Assembly (NCBI RefSeq): GCF_014841215.1
Contig: NZ_JACYTR010000037.1
Span: forward strand, 1-44,881
Origin: Pseudomarimonas arenosa
Lineage (GTDB): Bacteria > Pseudomonadota > Gammaproteobacteria > Xanthomonadales > Xanthomonadaceae
Direction of reading: 5' to 3'
DNA length: 44,881 bases
Shown: positions 36,646 through 44,881 of the stretch, piece by piece
Position numbering within the stretch: position 1 is the first letter of the stretch
Layout: the number at the start of each line of letters is the position of its first letter
Translations under genes and position numbers: made by a program
The notes under the pieces: model-generated
Seen by the model: the letters and a program-made list of their open reading frames with translations, nothing else
What the model was told of the DNA's origin: nothing
Database searches by the model: none

Positions 36646-36735
36646 GCAGGCTGCTGAAGTACTCATTTCAGCAGCCTGATATCGCGCGCCAAGGACGGCG
36701 CGCGCGGAAAGCAAACCCGCAAGTGTTTGATTTCC
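36646..36735 (-). repeat. three-hairpin dispersed repeat, copy B
   Basis: This copy is inverted with respect to copy A and is nearly identical to it. Read leftward, hairpin 1 has 13-base arms and the loop TTGC, hairpin 2 is CGCGCGCC with GGCGCGCG around GTCCTT, and hairpin 3 is GGCTGCTGAA with TTCAGCAGCC. It ends 2 bases before the stop codon of the leftward HerA-like gene, so it begins directly after a gene in the transcribed direction, as copy A does after yhdP. Confidence 0.85.
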
Positions 36736-36737
36736 TG

Positions 36738-38252
36738 CTAGCGTTTGCGGCCGCCACTGAGCCCGCCCAGCACCCCGCGCAGCAACTGCTTGCCCAGCTG
36801 GTTGCCCATCGTGCGCATGGTCGACTTAGCCATGGCTTCCACCGCACCCTGACGCCTCGAAGTGCCAAACAGCCATTCGTTGATCTTCTTGCCCCAAGGG
36901 GACGAGGATTCCTGCGCGGGTGCGGCCTTGCCTGCCGGGGCAGGCGCAGGAGTGCCGGCCGTGTTGGCGGGCGCCGTCTCCACCGCGCGCTTGGCTAGAA
37001 TTTCGTAGGCCGATTCGCGGTTGATCGCCATGTCGTAGCGACCGCCGATCGGGCTGCGCTGACGTTGCTGCTGTCGCTCCTCGGGCGTGATGGCGCCCAT
37101 CCGGCAGTGCGGTGGCGCGATCAGCACCCGCTGTACCGGCAGCGGAATCCCTTTGTCCTGCAGCGTCGACACCAGGGCCTCGCCGACGCCGAGCTGGGTA
37201 ATCGCCTCGGCCACATTGATCGCCGGGTTGGGCGGAAAGGTTTCAGCCGCCGCGCGCACCGCTTTCTGATCGCGTGGGGTGAAGGCGCGCAGCGCGTGTT
37301 GCACGCGGTTGCCGAGCTGACCCAGTACTTCGTCTGGAACGTCATCCGGATTCTGTGAACAGAAGTACACGCCCACGCCCTTGGACCGAATCAGCCTAAC
37401 TACCTGTTCCACCCGCTGACGCAAGGCAGGCGGGCAGTCGTCGAACAGCAGGTGAGCCTCGTCGAAAAAGAACACCAGCTTGGGTTTGTCGAGATCGCCC
37501 ACTTCAGGCAGGTTCTCGAACAACTCCGATAACAGCCACAGCAAAAGACTTGAATAGAGGCGCGGCCTGAGGATCAGCTTGTCGGCAGCCAGGATATGCA
37601 CCAGTCCCTTGCCTTCCATGGTCTGGCGGAACAGGTCGTTCAGATCGAGCGCCGGCTCGCCAAAGAACAGCTTGCCGCCTTCGTTCTCAATACGCAGCAG
37701 GGCGCGTTGAATGGCCGCCAGCGAGGGTGAGCTGACCAGGCCATAGGTGGTGGAGACTTCTTTCAGATTGTCAGCGACGAAACCGAGAAGGGCGCGCAGA
37801 TCGTCGAGATCCAGCAGCAGCCAGCCGTTGTCATCGGCCAGCTTGAACACGATTTCCAGCACCCCCGCCTGGGTATCATTCAGCTCCAGCGCGCGCGCCA
37901 GCAGAGTCGGCCCCATTTCGGTAATTGTGGTACGTAGAGGATGGCCCAACTCGCCGAACATATCCCAGAACACCACCGGACTTTGCTCCGCGCGCCAGTC
38001 GCCGATGCCCATCGTGTCCAAGCGCGCCTGCAGCTTTTCGCTGGCATGGCCGGCGGCCGCCAGCCCTGCCAGATCGCCTTTCACATCGGCCAGAAACACC
38101 GGCACACCCTGGCGCGAGAAATTCTCTGCCAGCAACATCAGGGTGACCGACTTTCCGGTGCCGGTGGCGCCCGCAATCAGCCCGTGACGATTGCCATAGC
38201 GCAACAGCAGCGCGGCCTCCTGGTCGCCCTTGCCCAACAAGATCGACGTCAT
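36738..38252 (-). CDS. HerA-like/DUF853 ATPase (YjgR family)
   Basis: The 504-residue P-loop protein is of the HerA/FtsK-related type. Walker A is GATGTGKS at about 28-35, and Walker B is KPKLVFFFDEAHLLFDD. The region VEQVVRLIRSKGVGVYFCSQNPDDVPDEVLGQLGNRVQHALRAFTPRDQKAVRAAAETF is strongly conserved in the family. The C-terminal tail is Pro/Ala-rich, then basic (RGVLGGLSGGRKR). The biological role of YjgR proteins is unknown. The ATG at 38252 follows GAGGAGC. It is monocistronic and divergent from the lytic transglycosylase. Confidence 0.94.
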   Translation of the reverse strand: MTSILLGKGDQEAALLLRYGNRHGLIAGATGTGKSVTLMLLAENFSRQGVPVFLADVKGDLAGLAAAGHASEKLQARLDTMGIGDWRAEQSPVVFWDMFGELGHPLRTTITEMGPTLLARALELNDTQAGVLEIVFKLADDNGWLLLDLDDLRALLGFVADNLKEVSTTYGLVSSPSLAAIQRALLRIENEGGKLFFGEPALDLNDLFRQTMEGKGLVHILAADKLILRPRLYSSLLLWLLSELFENLPEVGDLDKPKLVFFFDEAHLLFDDCPPALRQRVEQVVRLIRSKGVGVYFCSQNPDDVPDEVLGQLGNRVQHALRAFTPRDQKAVRAAAETFPPNPAINVAEAITQLGVGEALVSTLQDKGIPLPVQRVLIAPPHCRMGAITPEERQQQRQRSPIGGRYDMAINRESAYEILAKRAVETAPANTAGTPAPAPAGKAAPAQESSSPWGKKINEWLFGTSRRQGAVEAMAKSTMRTMGNQLGKQLLRGVLGGLSGGRKR

Positions 38253-38432
38253 TCCCGGCGCTCCTCGCTTGGTCTGGACGCACATGCTAGCAGCGCCAGC
38301 GCTCAGCTCGGCGCATCGGCGCGACTCAATTGGCAGAACGGCAGCCAGCGCCTTGTTTGCCGTGGCGTGGCTGGTTAGCCTTGTGCTGCTTTGCCTTCTG
38401 GCGATGCGTGCTCCCCGATGTCGAGACCGAAG

Positions 38433-39893
38433 ATGAACGTTTCACTTCAGCAAAAGCCTTTCTCCTGCCTTTCCGCCGCGCTCGTCCTGGCGCTGGCGGG
38501 CTGTGCCAGTTCGCCCAAGCCAGCCTTGGGTGATCGAGCGCCGGCCGATGCCTTGTCGGTGGCGGTGGTCGGCTGGGAGCTCGCCGCGGTGCGCTACGCG
38601 GAAGAAGACTCGGCCGAACGGCTGGCAGACCTCAACGCAGCTGGCGAACTGCTGGAGCGCGAGATCGGCGAATGTGCCGCCGTGCCATGCGCGCCCGAGG
38701 CCCTGGTGCAGCATTACCGCCGGCTACTGCAATTCGAAACCGAACGCCTGTTGCCGGTCAGCGAAGCCGAGCAAAGCGGTGAAGGCGAACGGGTCGATCT
38801 CGCCGAAACGCCGGTCGAGGCGACCGTCGCCGAGAACCTCAATGCCACCCTGAATCTGCTGAAGGGGCGCGATCTGCGTGAACTGATCGACCTCAACGAG
38901 CCGGTGCGCGCGGCACTCAATGAGTGGCTCACCTGGATGCGCCCGCAATTGATTGAAGCGCACGAAAACTATCAGTTCATGCGCGGAAGAATGTGGCCGG
39001 TGTATCAGGAAGCCGGCCTGCCCGAGGCGCTGTTGTTCGGCATTCTGGCCAAGGAAAGCGCCGGCAAGGTGCATGCTGTTTCGCGTGCCGGTGCAGCCGG
39101 CCCCCTGCAGTTCATGCCAGCCACCGGCGCCCGCTACGGCCTGCGCCGCAGTGCCGACGGTTTCGATGATCGCTTCGACCCCGAACTCGCCACCCGTGCC
39201 AACGCCAAGTACATCGCCGATCGTCTGGCGGAATTCAACAACGATCTGGCCTTCGTGCTGGCCGCCTACAACGGCGGCGAAGGGCGTGCCTTGCGACTTT
39301 ATCAATCGTCGCGACAGAAGAATTACTGGGCCTCAAACGTCAGCGGCCGTTTGCCTGCCGAAACTCGCGACTACGTACCGATGGTGCTGGCAGCCGCCTG
39401 GCTGTTCCTGCATGCCGAGGAATACGGACTGCAGTTCCCGCAGGTGTTAAGCGAAGAAGCCGACCTGCAACTGGCCCGCGACAGCTCGATCAATGCATTA
39501 TCGATTTGTCTTGGCCAGGAAGGCACCCGCAGCGGCTGGTTCCGCGCGCTGCGCAACCTCAACCCGAAACTCCTGCCGCAAACCGCTTTGCCCGCCGGCA
39601 GCAGCCTGAAAGTGCCACAGCCGGTGGTGGCACTCTATGCGCAGAATTGCGTCGCCGGCGAACGTGCCGAAGATGCATCACTGATCGCCGCCGCGGCCAG
39701 AACGCACACCATCAACCCCGCCATCGCATCAGCCTCGTCCTACCGCGTGCGCAGCGGCGATACCCTGGCCAGCATCTCCCGCCGCCACGGCTGCCGCAGC
39801 CCACAAGCCCTGGCCAGCGCCAACGGCATCGCACCGCCAAGGTACTTGATCAAGCCGGGGCAGACTTTGAGGTTGAGTGGGTGTAAGGGGTGA
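38433..39893 (+). CDS. MltD-like membrane-bound lytic murein transglycosylase
   Basis: The 486-residue lipoprotein cleaves peptidoglycan between MurNAc and GlcNAc, forming 1,6-anhydro ends. The signal peptide ends in the lipobox LAGC with Cys24. A family-specific helical region follows, then the SLT domain with the catalytic Glu208 in LAKESAGKVHAVSRAGAAGPLQFMP and AAYNGGEGRALRLY. One LysM domain lies at the C-terminus (YRVRSGDTLASISRRHGCRSPQALASANG). The catalytic motif is AKES rather than the more usual xESxFxP, but the core is intact. An in-frame ATG at 38418 is an alternative start. E. coli MltD has two LysM domains against one here. Confidence 0.92.
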   Translation: MNVSLQQKPFSCLSAALVLALAGCASSPKPALGDRAPADALSVAVVGWELAAVRYAEEDSAERLADLNAAGELLEREIGECAAVPCAPEALVQHYRRLLQFETERLLPVSEAEQSGEGERVDLAETPVEATVAENLNATLNLLKGRDLRELIDLNEPVRAALNEWLTWMRPQLIEAHENYQFMRGRMWPVYQEAGLPEALLFGILAKESAGKVHAVSRAGAAGPLQFMPATGARYGLRRSADGFDDRFDPELATRANAKYIADRLAEFNNDLAFVLAAYNGGEGRALRLYQSSRQKNYWASNVSGRLPAETRDYVPMVLAAAWLFLHAEEYGLQFPQVLSEEADLQLARDSSINALSICLGQEGTRSGWFRALRNLNPKLLPQTALPAGSSLKVPQPVVALYAQNCVAGERAEDASLIAAAARTHTINPAIASASSYRVRSGDTLASISRRHGCRSPQALASANGIAPPRYLIKPGQTLRLSGCKG

Positions 39894-39964
39894 TGGAGTG
39901 CGCCCACGCCAGTACGTGTTTGGTGAGTGAGTGGCCCCTGAATTGAAGAACAGACTGCAAGACT

Positions 39965-41011
39965 ATGGCTAGTCTCCCAGCGGGCACTCGGATTCCTGTT
40001 CACCTCGAGGTGGTGAATCGAACGGTTGAGTACTTTCTGCCAGCCAGGCTGTCACCGATTGCTGAGTATGTTGTTTCGCCTGTAGTTGATTGCTCCTCAG
40101 ACCTGCTCGATGTCGCGGTGTGGCCGTGGGTATTGGCTTCGCTGCCGCAGTCTGAACACGGTGTGGAGCCGAATCAAGTGTCCAGCGCGCCGATGCCGAG
40201 GCAGGCGTTGCAGGGTCTGTCGCAATTCTTGGCCGAAAGGCGCGCCGAGTTCGACAGCCCATGGTGGAACGAATTTCGTCTTGCCCTGGGCTTTCCACGC
40301 CCGGGGTATCGCAATGGCTTTCATTGGGTGGGCGGTGGAGAGCCGGGTCGGGCTTGGCTTATTCCGCCGCCCGTTTCGGCGCTTGAAGGGCTGATGGGCG
40401 ATCTTAGCCAGTTTCTCACTGCGAGCCGAGATCCGTTGGCGACCATGGCCCTCGCAGCCTATCAGCTGATTCATATTCACCCTTACTCCGATGGCAACGG
40501 TCGTTGCGCCCGGGCACTGATTCTTGCGTTGGGTGCAAAACTCGGCAGCGCCAGCATCGCTACTGCGCTGGGCTTGCTGTTTTCTATGCAGAAGCAGCGC
40601 GTGGGCAATTGGATGCTGCAACTGCGAGAGGGTTGTTTGCAGCCCTATCTGCAGCAGGTTGCAACCGTAGTTGACCTTTGGCAAGCAGCAAAGCGAGAAC
40701 ATCAGCCCGCGGCCACCGAGTCGTTGCATCAGGCGTTCAACGCAGCCCATCTCGCTCGCTGGTATGAAGCGTTAAGTAAGTGCTATTTGCAAACCGGCGC
40801 ACTTAGCGAAGCAATGCTCGTTCGCCTGATGGGGGGCTCTACCAACCTGGCCCGCAAGTACGTGAACTCACTGGTTTCCCAGCTGGGTTGGGAGCAACGC
40901 GATCTGGACCAGTTGGTCTACCCGCCTTTTGAGTACGTGCGACACGCGGTGATCCTGAACATGGCCGAATCGCTTCGGAAGCCAAATCTGGCCTGCTTGA
41001 CTGTGAACTAG
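39965..41011 (+). CDS. Fic domain protein
   Basis: The product is 348 residues. The Fic motif is complete: HPYSDGNGRCAR, starting at His172, within YQLIHIHPYSDGNGRCARALIL. Fic enzymes usually transfer AMP from ATP to Ser, Thr or Tyr of a target protein. The N-terminal part (RALAERRAEF-like LSQFLAERRAEFDSPWWNEFR) and GFHWVGGGEPGRAWLIPPPVSALEGLMGDL resemble the Fic/DOC N-terminal region. I find no inhibitory (S/T)xxxE(G/N) helix, so self-inhibition is not evident. A probable winged-helix end (LSEAMLVRLMGGSTNLARKYVNSLVSQLGW) follows. The ATG has no strong ribosome binding site. Its stop lies inside an 18-base palindrome. Confidence 0.88.
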   Translation: MASLPAGTRIPVHLEVVNRTVEYFLPARLSPIAEYVVSPVVDCSSDLLDVAVWPWVLASLPQSEHGVEPNQVSSAPMPRQALQGLSQFLAERRAEFDSPWWNEFRLALGFPRPGYRNGFHWVGGGEPGRAWLIPPPVSALEGLMGDLSQFLTASRDPLATMALAAYQLIHIHPYSDGNGRCARALILALGAKLGSASIATALGLLFSMQKQRVGNWMLQLREGCLQPYLQQVATVVDLWQAAKREHQPAATESLHQAFNAAHLARWYEALSKCYLQTGALSEAMLVRLMGGSTNLARKYVNSLVSQLGWEQRDLDQLVYPPFEYVRHAVILNMAESLRKPNLACLTVN

Positions 41012-41018
41012 TTCACAG
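41001..41018. promoter_or_regulatory. 18-base perfect palindrome over the fic stop codon
   Basis: CTGTGAACTAGTTCACAG is its own reverse complement and contains the fic stop TAG at 41009-41011. A palindrome without a loop is more likely a protein-binding site than a terminator. It lies 20 bases upstream of the candidate -35 of the Rhs gene, where a repressor or activator could act. Confidence 0.45.
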
Positions 41019-41038
41019 CGGATTTCACAACTTTTCGG

Positions 41039-41070
41039 TTGACCTTGCCCCCCCCCTCATCACTTACCAT
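41039..41070 (+). promoter_or_regulatory. candidate Rhs promoter with C9 tract in the spacer
   Basis: TTGACC (41039-41044) is a good -35. TACCAT (41065-41070) is a fair -10 but at a 20-base spacing. Nine consecutive C (41048-41056) fill part of the spacer. Loss of two or three C would give near-optimal spacing. The leader to the GTG at 41248 would be about 170 bases, without a recognisable gene. Confidence 0.35.
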
Positions 41071-41247
41071 TCACGCCGAATTTTCTGCCGTTAGGCGAAG
41101 TCCTGGATAGCACCGGGGCTAGGCGGTAGTCGACCGCGTCGGGGCGACACCCTCAGATTCAACTCTTTAGCGTCCAGTTCAGCTGCCTGACCTCGCGGTC
41201 GGCGGCCGGTCGACGTTTGTCCCTAATTTTCCCTGAGTGTTGGTGTC

Positions 41248-44200
41248 GTGAACAAGACGGTAGAACAGTTGGATCTGGAACAATCTGTAGCCTCCCTAGG
41301 CAATACGCTCGGTTGGCAGAACCGAGTAAGCCTGAGTACCGCCATTCGTGGCGCGTGTTGCTTGATGGTGATGTGGGGCGTGGTGGCGTCGGGTGATGCG
41401 TTGGCCAACAGTCCCAGTGAGGTTTGGCAGAGGGCAGAGGGCGATGACCGAGCCGTAATGGGCCACGTTCAGGCCGAAGGCACCCGCAACGACGACTTCT
41501 ACCGAGTGGAGCCCAGCTACGATCCTTGGTGGCGCCCGAGTGGGTTAAATCGAGATTGGGGCGACTTTGACATCGATCTCGACACGGGAAGCTATTGGGA
41601 GCCGCCAAGCTCGGGCAGTTTTAATGTCGCCAATCACGTGCCGAAGAGTCCCTGCCATGCCTCCCCCAACCCGGTGGCGTATCGTTCGGGCAACAAATTA
41701 CGCAAAGAAGTCGATTTCCACGCTGAAGGCGAAATGGCCTTGGGCCTGGTTCGTCACTACTCAGCTGGTCTGGCTTTGCGAGGGGGGAGCGCATTGTTTG
41801 GTCGAGGTTGGACCCACAATCTGATTCCGACGATGGCCTTCGGAGATTCGTCGATCATCATCATGCTGAACCAAGGCCAGCAATATGAATACGATGCAGT
41901 ACCCGGCAGCTCCACAACGTGGAAGCTAAAGGGGGACTCATTTTCACAAGTTACTCGACGTGCAGACGGCGGCTACACACTGAGTCGCACTGATAACAGT
42001 TCCATCGAGTTCGCGCCAGATCGTCGAGTCACCAAGATCGTCAATTCGCATGGCCTTACTTGGACGTACACGTATGAAAGCCAGCGAATAATCATCACTC
42101 GCAGCGGTGGCCAGAGCGTGGTCATTGATCATGGTGATCCACTCGAAACAAGGGTGACCGAATCGGCCGGTAAGGTCTATACCTACCGCAAAGACGAGCA
42201 GGGTCGATTGGTGGAAGTCGACTATCCTGGCACAGCCGACGACTCGCGTAAGTATCACTACGAGTACAGCGGAGGCGTGATGGGCACCTCAATGTACTTG
42301 TTAAGTGGCATCAGCATTGGCGGTCAGCGCTATCAGAACTACAACTACGATCACGACGAAGCCAGCGTGTATCATCAGCGCGCCACGCTTTCAGAGCTGG
42401 TCGGCGGTGTGGAACGGATGACGTTTACCTATGGCGTAACGAGTGACTACCGAGAGTCGTTCTCCACGGCGACCAATGCCGCAGGGCTGGCCACCACGTA
42501 CTTCTACAAGGGCGTCTACATTCCCCACTTACAGGGTACGAAAGAGCAACTGGTCCGTGTCGAGCGCCCCGCCTTCACTGGTTGCGCCGCGGGAACGGCA
42601 GATTCTGTCTACGATGCCAATGGCTACCTCGATTACACCATCGACTACAACGGTGTAAAAACCGACTATACCTACAATATCGACGGCCAGCTGCTGGAAA
42701 AGGTGGAAGGTATCAAGGCCGGTGAGGCGCCTGAGGGGCTGCGTTACACAAAGAATTCCTGGGATCCCAAGAATCGCATCACCATGATAGTGGTGGGCGA
42801 GATCGATGTCGCCGCGAATAACCTCCGACGCGACTTGCATTCGATCACCACGGTGTATGCCGACACCACCACAGCAACCCACCTCCAAGTAGGTGATGTT
42901 CGAAACCGCGTCAAGTCTGTCACTCGCACCAGTCTGATCGGCCGTAGCGTCAGCGAAACCACCACCTTCAGTTACCGGATGCGTAACCAGCCGAATACCG
43001 GTGTCGTGTGGATGCGGGTCGATGGCCCTGCGTCGGGTACCGATGATGCGGTTGACTACACCTTCAACAGCGCTGGTCTACTGGAAACGGAGACCAATGC
43101 GCTGGACCACGGTGTCAGCTACCAGCGCAATGCACGCGGTGACATCACTCAGTTCACCGACGCCAATGGTGCAAGCACTGCCTACACCTATGACGATCGC
43201 GGTCGGGTGAGTACTGAAACCCTCACCGCAGGATCTGTCTCGCGACGCACCGAGTACAGCTACGATCGGTTTGGCAACGTCAAGCGTGTGGTCACCGAGG
43301 GCGCGCCTGAGAAGGTGTACGAGTACGATGAGGCAGGTCGCTTGATCTCTGAGTCGACCGTCCGCGATGGGCTTGAGTACGGGCGAACCGAACGCTTCAC
43401 CACCTTCTACGCGCTGAATGCGCTTTCTCTGCCTACCGAAATCACGCGTTGGCGCTTTTTTCAACAGCCCATGCTGTCCGGTGCAGATATTCTTTCCATG
43501 CAGCGGCGCACCTACGATGAAGCCGGGCGCTTGCTTTCGATTCTTGAGCCAACTGATGCCGTTACCAAGACGGTGATCTTCGACCCGGACATGCCGTTCA
43601 AGGAAGTCGCTAGCTACAAGTACGACGCCGAAGGCCAGGTCACCAAACTCACCGCCACCGGTAACCGCAGCACCGACATCACCTACGATACGCTGGGCCG
43701 GCGGAAGACGGTCAAGGATGCGCTGGCCCACACCACCACGGTGAATCACAGGTTTGCCGCGCTGCCAAACGGCGACATTGCGAAAGTCGTCGAAACAGTG
43801 CCCGCCAATCAGTTAAAAACGACTGAGTACTTCGATGGTTTCGGCAATCTGCTGTATCGGAAAACGCCGGATGCTGGAATCTGGCAGTTCAACTACGGCA
43901 ACACTCGCCTGGATTCCGTAGTCCGTGGCGACGACAAGCAGATCGATTACGCGTACGACAGGCTGGGCCGCATTGACACCGTCACGGCGCCATGGAACAT
44001 CGATGGTTCGTTTGGAGCGCCGGGCGTGCTCACGTACGAATATGACTGTGACAACGGTTTGGGCCGGCTGTGTTCGGTCTCCAACTCGCTCGACGACGGG
44101 AGCGGTCGCGCCAATACCCGCTACACCTACGATGAGCTGGGTCAGCTGACGTCACTTGTGGAAAACTTCGTAGATGTGGAGAACTCCGTAGAGCGCAGCA

Positions 44201-44881
44201 TCGGGGTCAGCTATAAGTACGATACGTACGGACGGCTGTACAGCTTGACCTATGCCAATGGCGTGGTCGTTACCTATAGCTACGCCGGTGGAATGGTGTC
44301 GGCGATCAATGCCAGGGTCAACGGCGCGGTGCGGACCATTCTCACCAATGTAAGCTATCGCTCCGCCGGTAGGCCGTCCGGCTTCACCTACGGGAATGGC
44401 GCAGTGCGCCAACTGACCTACGGGTGGGACAACCGCTTGCACAGTATCAGCACCGGTGCACTGCAGTCGCTGAGTTACGGCTACGACGCCAACGATCGAA
44501 TGAGCTCAATTGCCAACGGCTACGATGGCAGCACGCAAACCTTTGGCTATGACGATGTCGATCGTCTGACCATGGGCCAGCGGCACGACGGGCAGGATGA
44601 GTACTGGAGCTACGACAGCATCGGGCATCGGCAGACACACAACCGTGGCGGCAGCGGGTTTGGGCTCACCTATCAGGGCAATTGGCTGAGGCAAGTGGCC
44701 GGCGGCTCGGTCGATCGTCGCTATCAGATCGATGCGCTCGGCAACCGCACCAAGCTGACGCATGGTGGGGCGACGGAAGGCACCGACTTCTACTACGACC
44801 CGTTCCAGCGGCAGCGCTGGGTGGTGCGAGGCACCAACCAAACCGAATGCGACACCGCTCGCGCAGGTACGTGCCCGGTGA
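41248..44881 (+). CDS. Rhs/YD-repeat protein, 3' end beyond the window
   Basis: At least 1211 codons stay open to the right edge with no stop. The GTG at 41248 is the only usual start after an upstream TAA (41224). A late signal-peptide-like segment (residues about 34-53, GACCLMVMWGVVASGDALA) follows a polar 30-residue N-terminal extension. A DUF6531-type region (NPVAYRSGNKLRKEVDF, LGLVRHYSAG, FGRGWTHNL) is followed by many YD repeats (for example YTYDDRGRVSTETL, YSYDRFGNVKRVV, YEYDEAGRLISE, YAYDRLGRIDTV). Such proteins form a shell around a variable C-terminal toxin; that end, and any immunity gene, lie outside the window. Base composition seems less GC-rich than the housekeeping genes, which may indicate transfer. 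Confidence 0.93.
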   Translation, partial: MNKTVEQLDLEQSVASLGNTLGWQNRVSLSTAIRGACCLMVMWGVVASGDALANSPSEVWQRAEGDDRAVMGHVQAEGTRNDDFYRVEPSYDPWWRPSGLNRDWGDFDIDLDTGSYWEPPSSGSFNVANHVPKSPCHASPNPVAYRSGNKLRKEVDFHAEGEMALGLVRHYSAGLALRGGSALFGRGWTHNLIPTMAFGDSSIIIMLNQGQQYEYDAVPGSSTTWKLKGDSFSQVTRRADGGYTLSRTDNSSIEFAPDRRVTKIVNSHGLTWTYTYESQRIIITRSGGQSVVIDHGDPLETRVTESAGKVYTYRKDEQGRLVEVDYPGTADDSRKYHYEYSGGVMGTSMYLLSGISIGGQRYQNYNYDHDEASVYHQRATLSELVGGVERMTFTYGVTSDYRESFSTATNAAGLATTYFYKGVYIPHLQGTKEQLVRVERPAFTGCAAGTADSVYDANGYLDYTIDYNGVKTDYTYNIDGQLLEKVEGIKAGEAPEGLRYTKNSWDPKNRITMIVVGEIDVAANNLRRDLHSITTVYADTTTATHLQVGDVRNRVKSVTRTSLIGRSVSETTTFSYRMRNQPNTGVVWMRVDGPASGTDDAVDYTFNSAGLLETETNALDHGVSYQRNARGDITQFTDANGASTAYTYDDRGRVSTETLTAGSVSRRTEYSYDRFGNVKRVVTEGAPEKVYEYDEAGRLISESTVRDGLEYGRTERFTTFYALNALSLPTEITRWRFFQQPMLSGADILSMQRRTYDEAGRLLSILEPTDAVTKTVIFDPDMPFKEVASYKYDAEGQVTKLTATGNRSTDITYDTLGRRKTVKDALAHTTTVNHRFAALPNGDIAKVVETVPANQLKTTEYFDGFGNLLYRKTPDAGIWQFNYGNTRLDSVVRGDDKQIDYAYDRLGRIDTVTAPWNIDGSFGAPGVLTYEYDCDNGLGRLCSVSNSLDDGSGRANTRYTYDELGQLTSLVENFVDVENSVERSIGVSYKYDTYGRLYSLTYANGVVVTYSYAGGMVSAINARVNGAVRTILTNVSYRSAGRPSGFTYGNGAVRQLTYGWDNRLHSISTGALQSLSYGYDANDRMSSIANGYDGSTQTFGYDDVDRLTMGQRHDGQDEYWSYDSIGHRQTHNRGGSGFGLTYQGNWLRQVAGGSVDRRYQIDALGNRTKLTHGGATEGTDFYYDPFQRQRWVVRGTNQTECDTARAGTCPV

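Noticed and set aside
38284-38436. Possible 50-residue membrane peptide between the HerA-like and MltD-like genes
   Set aside because: One hydrophobic stretch occurs in frame, but there is no ribosome binding site and the frame overlaps the MltD start; more likely the divergent promoter region.

Overview
The window looks like chromosomal DNA of a gammaproteobacterium of the Xanthomonadales/Lysobacterales type. This rests on high GC content, the gene orders leuS-lptE-holA-nadD-rsfS-rlmH, maf-rng-yhdP-tldD and divergent darP/pmbA, a secreted isoamylase, and many GTG/TTG starts with 4-base stop/start overlaps. The assignment is inference from gene content; no rRNA or tRNA gene was seen.

Layout. 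1-3471: a short possible gene tail, then a leftward SPFH / small membrane protein / ribbon-helix-helix operon with a palindromic site upstream, a leftward secreted Cys-rich protein of unknown function whose candidate promoter carries a G9 tract, and a 65-residue membrane protein. 3472-6243: a large chemotaxis receptor with several HAMP-like repeats. 6363-12434: translation and envelope housekeeping (leuS, lptE, holA, nadD, rsfS, rlmH), with a structured leader before rsfS. 12454-14594: leftward AhpD-like protein, PanE/ApbA-family reductase and DUF962/Mpo1-like membrane protein. 14747-24366: maf, rng, yhdP, tldD, then divergent darP and pmbA; TldD and PmbA (TldE) form one protease complex. 24572-29212: DUF4870 protein, then leftward xseB-ispA and a four-gene leftward cluster (dienelactone hydrolase, HIT protein, pxpB, pxpC). 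29535-32277: rimO, a DUF3025 gene and convergent greB. 32652-36619: secreted isoamylase divergent from an unknown polytopic membrane protein. 36738-44881: HerA/DUF853 ATPase, an MltD-like lytic transglycosylase, a Fic protein and a large Rhs/YD-repeat protein that runs off the right edge.

The least expected material is non-coding. An 82-90 base element made of three consecutive hairpins occurs three times (20693-20780, 29309-29390, 36646-36735) and shows paired stem substitutions between copies. Two genes for exported proteins (the Cys-rich protein and the Rhs protein) each have a nine-base G/C homopolymer between candidate -35 and -10 boxes, which suggests phase-variable expression. Other points are a probable CTG start for pxpB, a 43-base tail-to-tail overlap of the DUF3025 gene with greB, a long structured leader ahead of rsfS, and an 18-base perfect palindrome over the fic stop codon.

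All assignments come from reading the sequence and remembered family features; no alignment or database search was run.
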